Assembly (NCBI GenBank): GCA_040255675.1
Contig: JBDZVM010000055.1
Span: 1 to 21,593, forward strand
From: JBDZVM01 sp040255675
GTDB lineage: Bacteria > Actinomycetota > Actinomycetes > Acidothermales > Acidothermaceae
DNA length: 21,593 nucleotides
Direction of reading: 5' to 3'
Under the pieces are notes generated by a model. It saw only the letters and a list, made by a program, of their open reading frames with translations. It had not been told where the DNA came from and searched no databases. Positions 15,065 through 21,593 of this stretch are shown here, in pieces (the first letter of the stretch is position 1; the number at the start of each line of letters is the position of its first letter). Position numbers and translations under genes: made by a program.

Positions 15065-15477
15065 TGCGCGGCGCGGCGTTGTGGTAAAACGGGTGCGACG
15101 CCCGCCTCGCCGAGGTCGTTCCAGACGTATTGCTCGTGTATAAGCCCGTCCACGATGGCGAACATATCGAGGTACCTCACGCCTTCGAACTCGGTACCCC
15201 ATAGGGTGTTGCCGTCGAGAGTGCCGGTCGAAATGCAGATTCGCGCACCGTCACTCACGCGGTTGCCGACGATGAACTCTGTCCGGTGCTTGTGAACGAA
15301 TTGATAGCGCATCGCGGCGTCAGCCACCATCGCCGGTAGATCACCGAACACCACTCCGCCCGGAAACGTCAGTTTCGCCCCAGGCGCCAGGTATCGGGAG
15401 GCGTCATCAAGGCTGCGCTCCTCGCACAGCCGAAGGTATGTGTCTACGATTTCGACTTCTGGCGGCGTTTCGTTCAC
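15061..15477 (-). CDS. SnoaL/NTF2-like protein
   Basis: A 138-aa protein with the cone-shaped NTF2/SnoaL pattern: an N-terminal helix (VDTYLRLCEERSLDDASRYLAPGAKLTFPGG), a middle region, and C-terminal strands ending RYLDMFAIVDGLIHEQYVWNDL, with the Tyr-Leu-Asp and Glu positions common in these pockets. Members are isomerases, dehydratases, cyclases or binding proteins. No specific function is visible. I chose GTG at 15477 because AGGAGA lies about 6 nt upstream. The longer frame toward 15759 runs through livF in another frame. It is 52 nt after livF and overlaps the amidohydrolase by 4 nt, which suggests the two act on related compounds. Confidence 0.8.
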   Translation of the reverse strand: MNETPPEVEIVDTYLRLCEERSLDDASRYLAPGAKLTFPGGVVFGDLPAMVADAAMRYQFVHKHRTEFIVGNRVSDGARICISTGTLDGNTLWGTEFEGVRYLDMFAIVDGLIHEQYVWNDLGEAGVAPVLPQRRAAQ

Positions 15478-15529
15478 TGCATTCTCCTGTTTCCTTAGCC
15501 TATGCCTCGATAATCGGCTACCCGGACCG

Positions 15530-16294
15530 TCACACTTCGAGGTATCGCTCGACAAGGTCGCTTCGAGCCCGCAACTCGCTCCGGGTGCCTCTGAAAACAA
15601 CCTGGCCCTTTTCGAGTACCAGCACGCGGTCGCAAATGGCGAGTGCAAAGTTGACGTTTTGCTCGGCGACCACCATGGTGAGCCCCCGCGCGCGGAGCGT
15701 TTCGAATACTTCTCGAAGGCGTACGAGAACCACCGGGGCAAGGCCGGTGGACGGCTCATCCATCAGCACAACCTTGGGCTTGGGTACAAGGGCTCGCGCG
15801 ATCGCGACCATCTGCTGCTGCCCACCGCTCAGCTCATTGCCCTTCGAGTAGAGGAAGTCGGCCATCTCAGGAAAGACCTCGACGGCGCTGTCAACGGCCT
15901 CTTGCACGGCGCGACGATCTTTGGTGGGCACCGCGAGCTGCAGATTTTCGCGGACGGTCATACTCGGCAGCACCCTGCGGTCTTCGGGTACGAGTTGCAG
16001 GCCTGCGCGCGCGATGACATCGGGCTTCATCCTCGATATGTCGAGGCCGCCGAGATCGACATGCCCGGAGTGACTAACCCCGGGTACACCCGCTACTGCT
16101 TTGAACAGAGTGGACTTCCCCGCTCCATTACGTCCCAGGACCGCAAGCGCCTGCCCCTCCGCAACGTCGAGTGAGACGTCGAAGAGCACGTGCGCGTATC
16201 CGTAGAACGCGTTGAGGCCGTTTACGGCCAAACTCGCGCTCGCGTCCGCTCGGGCGCGCTTGCCCGAGCGGACGAGCCAGGAAGTCACGGACAC
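15530..16294 (-). CDS. livF: branched-chain amino acid-type ABC transporter ATPase LivF
   Basis: A 254-aa ABC ATPase. Walker A is GRNGAGKST (54-62), the signature LSGGQQQM (155-162), Walker B VVLMDEP (175-181), and the H-loop equivalent lies in MVVAEQNV, typical of LivF (EQN rather than EHD). Compared with most LivF proteins it has about 20 extra N-terminal residues before SLAVNGLNAFYG. The start is GTG at 16294 with GAGAGG about 12 nt upstream. It lies 15 nt after livG. In such transporters one LivF and one LivG subunit energise the LivH-LivM permease. In this locus the cargo is probably the compound degraded by the adjacent hydrolases rather than an amino acid. Confidence 0.95.
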   Translation of the reverse strand: MSVTSWLVRSGKRARADASASLAVNGLNAFYGYAHVLFDVSLDVAEGQALAVLGRNGAGKSTLFKAVAGVPGVSHSGHVDLGGLDISRMKPDVIARAGLQLVPEDRRVLPSMTVRENLQLAVPTKDRRAVQEAVDSAVEVFPEMADFLYSKGNELSGGQQQMVAIARALVPKPKVVLMDEPSTGLAPVVLVRLREVFETLRARGLTMVVAEQNVNFALAICDRVLVLEKGQVVFRGTRSELRARSDLVERYLEV

Positions 16295-16309
16295 CGTGGG
16301 TGCCGCCTC

Positions 16310-17065
16310 TCACCGTTCACCTAGGTAAACCGCCTTGACTTGAGGGTCGGCACGCACTTCGTCGGGCGTGCCTGCGCAGATGATGGCCCCATGGGCGAGT
16401 ACCGTCACATGCTCCGCAACCCCGAACACCACTTTCATGTCGTGCTCGGTGATCAGCACGGAGCAACCACTCTCACGCTGCACTCGTCTGATGAGGGCAG
16501 CGATCACTTGACTTTCTTCCGGAGGAACACCCGCAGTCGGCTCGTCGAGTAGCAGAAGTTTCGGGGAAAGCGCGAGGCACATCGCAATCTCGAGCTTTTT
16601 GCGATCGCCTTGTGAGAGCTGGCCGGCGACGCGATCGGCTTGGTCAGCTAAGCCGACCTGCTCGAGTAATGCGGTGACTTCGGCGGCGTCGGCCGCTTGG
16701 CGCGCTCTTCTCCAGAAGACGCCGCTCCGCCTACGCGCCACGAGTAACGCTGTCCTGATGTTGTCTGCTGCCGTACGAGAGCCGAACAGGTGAGCCACCT
16801 GAAAGACGCGTGAAATGCCCAACCTGGCACGAGCATGGGGCGTAAGGGACGTGATGTCTTCGCCCGCGAGCACGACCTGGCCCGAATCGGGCCTGATCTG
16901 GCCAGCGACCATGCTGAAAAGCGTGCTCTTGCCGGCACCGTTCGGGCCGATGACCGCGGCGATGGTAGAGGGCGAGACGGAGAGGTTGACGTTTTTGACC
17001 ACCACATTGCGCCCATAGCTTTTCGTCAGCCCGACGAGGCTGAGCGCAGCGTCGTCCGCGCTCAT
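16310..17065 (-). CDS. livG: branched-chain amino acid-type ABC transporter ATPase LivG
   Basis: A 251-aa ABC ATPase of the LivG type, with Walker A GPNGAGKST (40-48), signature LSQGDRKKLE (150-159), Walker B LLLLDEP (170-176) and the EHDM switch region characteristic of LivG. The signature reads LSQGD instead of LSGGQ, a variant also common among LivG proteins. The start is ATG at 17065, overlapping the livM stop by 4 nt. It is the second ATPase of the transporter and is expected to sit on the cytoplasmic face with LivF. Confidence 0.95.
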   Translation of the reverse strand: MSADDAALSLVGLTKSYGRNVVVKNVNLSVSPSTIAAVIGPNGAGKSTLFSMVAGQIRPDSGQVVLAGEDITSLTPHARARLGISRVFQVAHLFGSRTAADNIRTALLVARRRSGVFWRRARQAADAAEVTALLEQVGLADQADRVAGQLSQGDRKKLEIAMCLALSPKLLLLDEPTAGVPPEESQVIAALIRRVQRESGCSVLITEHDMKVVFGVAEHVTVLAHGAIICAGTPDEVRADPQVKAVYLGER

Positions 17066-18102
17066 ACCGGCTCACCCGCCCTAGCCTCGATGCGCGGCTG
17101 ACGAGCGCCTTCGCGCCTGTTTCGCAAAAGCCGCCGTATCTCCTGCGGAATGCTGAGCAGCCCTCGGGGGGCGATGATGAGAATGGCAAGCAGTATGCCG
17201 CCAACGTAGAGCAGGTAAGCGGCGGAGCTCCCGCCGACGTGCTGCACGAGTGTCGTCAGCACCATCGCGCCGACCGCCGGCCCTAAGAAAAATTTCGAGC
17301 CGCCCAAGACGCTCATGATGATGGGATCACCTGAGCGCGTCCAGTTCAACAGGTCGGGCGTAACGATCCCGATGCTGAACGCGAAGAGTGCTCCGGCCAG
17401 CCCCGCGAACGCTCCCGCGATCGTGAAGGCTTTCAAGCGAAATCCGTACACGCCGACTCCGAGGGCGGTAGCGCGCGCCGGGTTGTCGCGAATCGCGAGG
17501 AGCGTCACTCCGAAGGGCGTCTTCAACAGCCACCAGAGCAACGCGACGCCACCAACGACGCAAACATTCAGGAGGATCCAGAAATCTGTCGGACTCAACG
17601 GCCGGAAGCCGACTCCCGCGATGCCGTTCTCGCCACCGACCAACTTGGTGTTGAAAACGAGCAAGTACAGCATCTGGCCAAATGCCAAGGTGATGTTGGC
17701 AAACGCGATTCCCGAGGTGCGAACGACCAGAGTGCCGAGCGCGGCCGCGATTGCGGCACTCACCACAACCGCCAGAGCGAGGGCAAAGAAGATGTTCACG
17801 TCGCCGGCGACAAGTGCCGCGGTGTACGCGCCGGACCCGAAGAACGCGGCCTGGCCGAACGACGGCAGGTTCGAGTAGCCGATCAGCAAGTTAACGCTCG
17901 TTGCATACAAAATCTGGACGAGAATCAGTTCAAGGAAGAAACTCGGTGCGGAACCGCCGGTGAGTTGGCTCACGAAGACGCCGAGCGTGCAGGCCGCGAC
18001 GAGTGCGTAGGTGAGCCACAGGCCGATCGGCTTTCGCCGCGACGCGACGACCCCGTCACGGCCCCCCACAGCGTCTTGGAGTTGCGTACCGGAGATATTC
18101 AT
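17062..18102 (-). CDS. livM: branched-chain amino acid-type ABC permease LivM
   Basis: A 346-aa permease. About 8-9 hydrophobic segments are readable, from LTYALVAACTLGVFV and LILVQILYATSVNLLIGY to YLLYVGGILLAILIIAPRGLL. The ABC-2-like cytoplasmic loop is FGVTLLAIRDNPARATALGVGVYGFRLKAFTIAGAFAGLAGAL, matching the LivM EAA-like motif. I chose ATG at 18102 (MNISGTQ), which overlaps the livH stop by 4 nt. A much longer open frame toward 18807 reads antisense-like arginine-rich sequence in a different frame from livH and is not part of the protein. The arginine-rich C-terminal tail is cytoplasmic. Confidence 0.94.
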   Translation of the reverse strand: MNISGTQLQDAVGGRDGVVASRRKPIGLWLTYALVAACTLGVFVSQLTGGSAPSFFLELILVQILYATSVNLLIGYSNLPSFGQAAFFGSGAYTAALVAGDVNIFFALALAVVVSAAIAAALGTLVVRTSGIAFANITLAFGQMLYLLVFNTKLVGGENGIAGVGFRPLSPTDFWILLNVCVVGGVALLWWLLKTPFGVTLLAIRDNPARATALGVGVYGFRLKAFTIAGAFAGLAGALFAFSIGIVTPDLLNWTRSGDPIIMSVLGGSKFFLGPAVGAMVLTTLVQHVGGSSAAYLLYVGGILLAILIIAPRGLLSIPQEIRRLLRNRREGARQPRIEARAGEPV

Positions 18103-18995
18103 GCCGATGCAGACTCCGCAATGTCGAAGCCACGCCTGCCGAACAACCCTTGTGGCCGGAGCAGCAAGATCAGAAACATGGCCGCGTAGAAAGCGATGCC
18201 GGCGGCCTCGGGGAAGTAGGAGACCGACACGCTCTGCACGGTGCTCAAGACCAACGCCGCGATGAGCGAACCGTAAAAGCTGCCGAGCCCTCCCACGACG
18301 ACGACGGCAAACGCTTGAATGATGAACGACACGGCGAGGTCGGGGGTGAGTGCCACAGTCGGCGCGGCAAGCGCTCCACCGATGCCGGCGAGAAACCCGC
18401 CGAGCAACATGACTTTCGCCGAAACGGCTGAGGCACTCACGCCCAGCAATTGGGTCATGAGGCGGTCTTCGGCGAGCGCGCGAATCTGCAAGCCGAACCG
18501 GGTGCGATACAGCAGCAAGGTCATGGACGCGACAACGACCAACCCGACAGCAATCAGTAACGCACTGTATTGCGGAAACTCGATCGATCCGATTTTTACC
18601 AGGTGGGCCAACGATCCCGGATAGGGGGTTGAGAGCGGGTTGGGCCCCCACCGCAGCAAAAGAACGCCCTCCAGCAAGAGCAGGAGCGCGTAGGTGCCGA
18701 GCAGCGAATCGACCGGCGCGAGTCGGTACAGTCGCCGAAATACAGCTTGCTCGCTCGCGAGCGAAACCACCGCGACGATGAGACCCGCAACCCCGACGGC
18801 GGCGCAAAGCATCGCGAAGCTCGGCGCGCTGCTACCGATGATTGAGTATCCGATATATCCGCCGGCCGCGAAGAAGGCACCGTGGGCAAAATTCAGAAAC
18901 CGCATCGCGCCGAATATCAGGCTCAGGCCGCTCGCGATGAGGAACAGCAACACGCCGTCGCCCAAACCCGCGACAATCGGAGGAACGATGTTCAC
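18099..18995 (-). CDS. livH: branched-chain amino acid-type ABC permease LivH
   Basis: A 298-aa permease with the LivH hallmarks GLSLIFGAMRFLNFAHGAFFAAGGYIGY near the N-terminus, TRFGLQIRALAEDRLMTQLLGVSASAVSAKVMLLGGFLAGIGGALAAP in the coupling loop, and a C-terminal FLILLLRPQGLFGRRG. The start is GTG at 18995 with a strong GGAGG 7 nt upstream, which allows independent translation after the intercistronic stem-loop. It lies 129 nt downstream of the binding-protein gene and overlaps livM by 4 nt. Confidence 0.95.
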   Translation of the reverse strand: MNIVPPIVAGLGDGVLLFLIASGLSLIFGAMRFLNFAHGAFFAAGGYIGYSIIGSSAPSFAMLCAAVGVAGLIVAVVSLASEQAVFRRLYRLAPVDSLLGTYALLLLLEGVLLLRWGPNPLSTPYPGSLAHLVKIGSIEFPQYSALLIAVGLVVVASMTLLLYRTRFGLQIRALAEDRLMTQLLGVSASAVSAKVMLLGGFLAGIGGALAAPTVALTPDLAVSFIIQAFAVVVVGGLGSFYGSLIAALVLSTVQSVSVSYFPEAAGIAFYAAMFLILLLRPQGLFGRRGFDIAESASA

Positions 18996-19060
18996 GAGTG
19001 AGCCTCCGGGGCGAGAAATCGCGATCGGTTGGTCGACGTCTGCGGCTTCGTAGCAAGGTA

Positions 19061-19114
19061 ACCGATGGCGGAGGCCCCGGCGTCGCGCCGAGGCCTCCGC
19101 GAGGTGCCATCGGT
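19061..19114 (-). other. long GC-rich stem-loop between binding-protein gene and livH
   Basis: The sequence can fold into nested pairs: ACCGATGGC (19061-19069) with GCCATCGGT (19106-19114), GCGGAGGCC (19068-19076) with GGCCTCCGC (19092-19100), and CGGCG (19078-19082) with CGCCG (19086-19090), closed by a TCG loop. The outer and middle stems share two bases. No U-run follows on the minus strand, so it is probably an mRNA-stabilising or partial-termination element, not a full terminator. It would let the binding protein be made in excess over the permeases. Confidence 0.6.
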
Positions 19115-19124
19115 CATTTCGGAG

Positions 19125-20447
19125 TCAGGACTTGGCCGGGTTCGGAGGGGCCACGACCGACTCGCCGGGGATCGATTTCGCGTTGCTGCACGTGTAACCG
19201 AGTTTGGCGCTCTTGTCGCCCACGCACTCGACCGCCGACACGGGCGCGACGAGAATGTGATCCTCGGCCCGGAAGTAAGCCGGCCCCATCGCGGTGTCGA
19301 ACTTCATTCCGGGAAGGGTCTCGAGCAGCTTAGCTGGATCGTCGCTCTTGGCAATCTTGAGCGCGTTGGCAAATGCCATCACACCGGTGTAGCCCTCGTA
19401 CAGCCAGGCGTGCGGACCATACGTCGGCGGGCCGACCTTCGGGCGCTTCTCCCACTCCGCGATGAGCCGCTTGTTGATGTCGTTGTCGTACGCGCCGTAG
19501 AAGTAGTCGTGGATGTAGTAAATCTTCGGGCTGTCAGCTCCGAGCGCCGCCGCGAGCTCCTCACCACCGCCGACATTGGCGACGATTTTGAACTTGTCGA
19601 AGAGTTGATACGGCAGTGCCTGCTTGGCGAAGGTGACCGCGCCGCCGCCGAAGGTCGAGATGAACAGGCCAGTACTGTTGGGATCGGGCTTCGAACCGAG
19701 CATGGCGGTGACATACGTGGTCACCTGCTTGGCGTCGAGCGGATAGAAAACCGCCTTGCCGAACTTGGCGGTGGAACTTTCCGCGGATACCAGCTTCTGG
19801 AACTCGTCCCAGGAGTTGTGGCCTGTCAGGTAGTCGAATCCGATGTTGTTCCACTGGGTGACGTCTTTCCACTCCGTGACGGCGAGCTTCGCGGCAGCGG
19901 CATTCATCATGTAAGTGTTGGACGCGACCTCGAACAGGTTTTTGCTGAACTTGGTCGTGGTCAACTCCGTCGCGGTCGTGCCAGCGGTGACGATGACCAT
20001 GCCATTTTCTTCAGCGACGGGGATCGCCGCGATCGCGTCAGCGCTACTGGTAAAGCCGGTTATGAGTTTCACGCCCTCATTCGCGAACTCACGCATCGCT
20101 TGCACGGTCGCGGACGGCGACAGCTTTTCGTCTTTCTTGACGAGTTCGAGCTTCCGGCCGTCGATACCGCCGTTCCCATTGATCTCGTCGACGGCAATCT
20201 CGGCCCCCTCAAGAGCCGTCTCGCCGACGTCGGACGCGGCACCCGACAGCGTGTCGAGAAAGCCGATCTTGATGGTTTCGCCGCTCACGGGAGACGTGGC
20301 CCCGCCGGTCGGGGTTGCGGCATTCGAAGCAGCGGAGCTACTCGCCGATCCCGAGGGCGCGGAACTGTTAGTCGAAGATCCGCAAGCAGTCACCGCAACG
20401 ACCCCGAAAGCGGCAACTGAAGCGACAACGACGCGCTTGGTCTTCAT
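19125..20447 (-). CDS. branched-chain amino acid-type ABC substrate-binding lipoprotein
   Basis: A 440-aa LivK-type periplasmic binding protein. The signal peptide MKTKRVVVASVAAFGVVAV ends in a lipobox with Cys22 (AVTACGSS), followed by a Ser/Ala/Thr-rich linker to about residue 50, as is usual for actinobacterial lipoproteins. The mature domain starts TIKIGFLDTLSGAASDVGETALEGAEIAVDEINGNGGIDGRKLEL, which is characteristic of the family, and FITGFTSSADAIA-like and VTAGTTATE strands line the cleft. I chose the ATG at 20447, preceded by GAGGAG about 10 nt upstream. A TTG six codons earlier is less likely. First gene of the transporter operon, it is controlled by operator A. The ligand is not evident. 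Family members bind amino acids, amides, urea and aromatic acids. Confidence 0.93.
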   Translation of the reverse strand: MKTKRVVVASVAAFGVVAVTACGSSTNSSAPSGSASSSAASNAATPTGGATSPVSGETIKIGFLDTLSGAASDVGETALEGAEIAVDEINGNGGIDGRKLELVKKDEKLSPSATVQAMREFANEGVKLITGFTSSADAIAAIPVAEENGMVIVTAGTTATELTTTKFSKNLFEVASNTYMMNAAAAKLAVTEWKDVTQWNNIGFDYLTGHNSWDEFQKLVSAESSTAKFGKAVFYPLDAKQVTTYVTAMLGSKPDPNSTGLFISTFGGGAVTFAKQALPYQLFDKFKIVANVGGGEELAAALGADSPKIYYIHDYFYGAYDNDINKRLIAEWEKRPKVGPPTYGPHAWLYEGYTGVMAFANALKIAKSDDPAKLLETLPGMKFDTAMGPAYFRAEDHILVAPVSAVECVGDKSAKLGYTCSNAKSIPGESVVAPPNPAKS

Positions 20448-20512
20448 CCGATTCGTACTCCTCAAGGCCCCGGTGGTGCTCCGGCACGGGTTTGTGGGTG
20501 ACCATTGTGAGT

Positions 20513-20529
20513 GTTCCTCTAAGAGGAAC
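20513..20529. promoter_or_regulatory. operator candidate A, perfect palindrome (transporter operon)
   Basis: GTTCCTCTAAGAGGAAC is a perfect 8-bp inverted repeat around one central base. It is the best copy of the family of sites in this window. It begins 16 nt downstream of the -10 box of the transporter promoter and lies about 66 nt before the start codon, a position suited to repression. Confidence 0.7.
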
Positions 20530-20545
20530 GATTATTTGTTGGCCC

Positions 20546-20574
20546 ATCATGGCACGGCACCCGCGCAGGGTCAA
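20546..20574 (-). promoter_or_regulatory. promoter for transporter-hydrolase-iclR operon
   Basis: On the minus strand TTGACC (20574-20569) and CATGAT (20551-20546) are separated by 17 nt, matching the consensus in 5 and 4 of 6 positions. The predicted start point near 20539 gives a leader of about 92 nt. The spacing to operator A equals that at 6433/6416. Confidence 0.55.
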
Positions 20575-20667
20575 CAGGTTGTTGCACGATCGAAGCATTT
20601 CGCTCGCGCTTTAGCTAACGAGGCCACGATAGCGAGTGGCTTGGACGAATGCCGAGTCCTCCAAGTT

Positions 20668-20684
20668 GTTTCCGCAAGCGGAAC
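20668..20684. promoter_or_regulatory. operator candidate F (distal, transporter region)
   Basis: GTTTCCGCAAGCGGAAC has the same 17-bp length and outer GTT...AAC as the other sites, with a TTCCGC/GCGGAA core repeat. It lies about 130-145 nt upstream of the predicted transporter start point and 9 nt past the stop of the decayed regulator gene. It could instead be a short hairpin ending that gene, but no U-run follows. The rest of 20530-20692 holds nothing else I can identify beyond the promoter. Confidence 0.4.
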
Positions 20685-20692
20685 ATGAGAAT

Positions 20693-21223
20693 TCAGAGAG
20701 GTACGAGGTACCAAAGCCAACCGTTCTCGTCGGCGACTCGCAGTGCCTCCATCCGGTTACCTGTGCCGGTGTTCGAAATAGCCGACGAAAGATAGTTGCG
20801 AACGGTCTCTTCACTGAGGAACAGCCGCTTGGCGATGTCGGCGATCGTGGCGCCGTCGCGGGCGGCGACGAGCGCGTCGCGCTCTCGAGCGGTCAACGGG
20901 CTTACGCCACCTGCCAACGTCGCCGCGGCAAGCGTGAGGTCGACGACGCGCTCGCCACGAGCCACCCGCCGGACGGCGTCGGCCAACTGCTCCGCGGGGG
21001 CGTCCTTGACCACGAAGCCAGCGCGCCGGCCTCCATCGCCCGGCGCGAGTAGCCTGCCCGGCCGAACGTCGTGACGATCAAAACTTTGCGTCACGGCGCC
21101 TCACCGCGAAGCGCGGCAGCGGCGAAACCTCGGCCACCATTTCGAGGTCTGGTTCGAGGCCGAGCAGTGCGGCGAGCGCACCCGCACGAGATGCTGGTCG
21201 TCGGCGATGCGAACGCGCGTCAC
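20693..21223 (-). pseudogene. decayed DesR/NarL-type response regulator
   Basis: The C-terminal part is well preserved: GFVVKDAPAEQLADAVRRVARGERVVD, then a LuxR-type HTH, SPLTARERDALVAARDGATIADIAKRLFLSEETVRNYLSSAI. The receiver is broken. Reading from GTG at 21223 gives TRVRIADDQHLVR, then a 1-nt loss shifts frame (ALAALLGLEPDLEMVAEV continues in another frame). About 30 codons are then missing, including the stretch that carries the phospho-acceptor Asp. An in-frame TGA interrupts LRGEAP/RKVLIVTTFG, and a second 1-nt loss occurs in EAGA/GFVVKD. The start overlaps the kinase stop by 4 nt (GTGA), as in intact DesK-DesR pairs. A short protein from an internal start could still contain the HTH. 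Confidence 0.85.
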
Positions 21224-21593
21224 GGCACCTCGACTCGAAGCCTGAAACCGCCTGTCGATTCAGCGAAAGCTGGACCCGTGATCAGTCGGCCTCCCGGCAA
21301 CGGCGGCTCGTTCGGCAAGGCCGGCCAGCCCATGGCCACCGCCGCCACGGCCGCCGCCGTTTCGCGCCGCCACGCCACGCCCGTCATCGATGATCTCGAT
21401 CGCGCGGCCGTCGAGCACGATGCGCACGCTTCGAGCCCTCGAATGGTGGACGACGTTGGCGACGCCTTCACGCACCGGCCGGCCGGTGGCCGCCGACGTC
21501 AGCCGGCACGTCGTCGACAACGCGCGGCAAGTTAGCCTTCACGCGCGAACCAGGCCAGCACGCCGCCCCCGGCGGCGCCGGACGAGTCAGCGC
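21220..21593 (-). pseudogene. decayed DesK-type histidine kinase, 3' part
   Basis: Pieces of the HATPase domain are readable: REGVANVVHHSRA (N box), IEIIDDGRG (G1) and GHGLAGLAERA (G2), then RLITGPAFAESTGGFRLRVEVP to the stop. The last part is in a different frame, because of one extra G near 21300 in the AAVAGGR region. Another break lies near 21515-21530, where LPRVVDDVP, typical of this family, is in a frame that meets a stop before REGVANVV. The 5' part is outside the window, so upstream intactness is not known. Both partners of the two-component pair are damaged, which suggests real loss of the system rather than a single sequencing error. Confidence 0.75.

Noticed and set aside
15061..15759. 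Longer frame for the SnoaL-like gene
   Set aside because: The first part reads livF in a different frame. GTG at 15477 has a strong AGGAGA ribosome site and begins the family-like sequence.
17062..18807. A 581-codon open frame that would extend LivM by about 235 residues
   Set aside because: The extra part overlaps livH in another frame, is arginine-rich and shows no membrane pattern. The ATG at 18102 overlaps the livH stop by 4 nt and starts the recognisable LivM.
20668..20692. Rho-independent terminator of the decayed response regulator
   Set aside because: The hairpin is only 6-7 bp with a 2-base loop and no U-run follows on the minus strand. Its 17-bp form matches the operator family better.
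1..21593. CRISPR array, tRNA, rRNA, transposase or integrase
   Set aside because: No regularly spaced repeats, cloverleaf-like tRNA sequence, or mobile-element protein motif was found on reading both strands.

Overview
The window is GC-rich DNA that reads like an actinobacterium. The evidence is frequent GTG and TTG starts, a Ser/Ala-rich lipoprotein solute-binding protein, remnants of a DesK/DesR-type two-component system, a prpD-prpB-prpC gene order and one probable leaderless gene. No rRNA, tRNA, CRISPR array or insertion sequence was seen. Almost all of it is one catabolic locus with very tight gene packing (many 4-nt ATGA or GTGA overlaps).

Layout. (1) Positions 6333 down to 3, minus strand: an operon of a small EthD-like protein, a cyclic-amidase (hydantoinase/dihydropyrimidinase-like) hydrolase, 2-methylcitrate dehydratase PrpD, methylisocitrate lyase PrpB, 2-methylcitrate synthase PrpC and a CitE-like acyl-CoA lyase. 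(2) A divergent MOSC-domain gene, 6554-7213, plus strand, probably leaderless. (3) Positions 10673 down to 7217, minus strand: a class III CoA-transferase, a cyclase-family (kynurenine formamidase/isatin hydrolase-like) metallohydrolase and a second MmgE/PrpD protein of aconitate-decarboxylase type. (4) Positions 10854-12049, plus strand: an SDR-fold protein without the usual catalytic residues and a cytidine-deaminase-fold deaminase. (5) Positions 20447 down to 12056, minus strand: a branched-chain-amino-acid-type ABC transporter (binding lipoprotein, two permeases, two ATPases), a SnoaL/NTF2-like protein, a COG0402 amidohydrolase, an Asp/Glu/hydantoin-racemase-fold protein lacking both cysteines, and an IclR-family regulator last. 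(6) Positions 20693-21593, minus strand: decayed response-regulator and histidine-kinase genes; the kinase runs off the window.

The most interesting observation is a shared 17-bp pseudo-palindrome, roughly GTTYCNCY-N-RGNGRAAC, at six intergenic positions. They occur as three pairs, one pair in each regulatory region: 6400/6476, 10683/10816 and 20513/20668. In the three minus-strand promoter regions one copy lies 16-17 nt downstream of a recognisable -10 box, which suggests that a single repressor, most simply the IclR protein encoded here, controls import, ring-opening hydrolases, CoA activation and the methylcitrate cycle together. I infer a regulon for uptake and breakdown of an N-containing cyclic compound (cyclic amide, imide or ureide) that ends in propionyl-CoA. 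The substrate cannot be named from sequence alone, and the exact combination of genes does not match a pathway I recognise.
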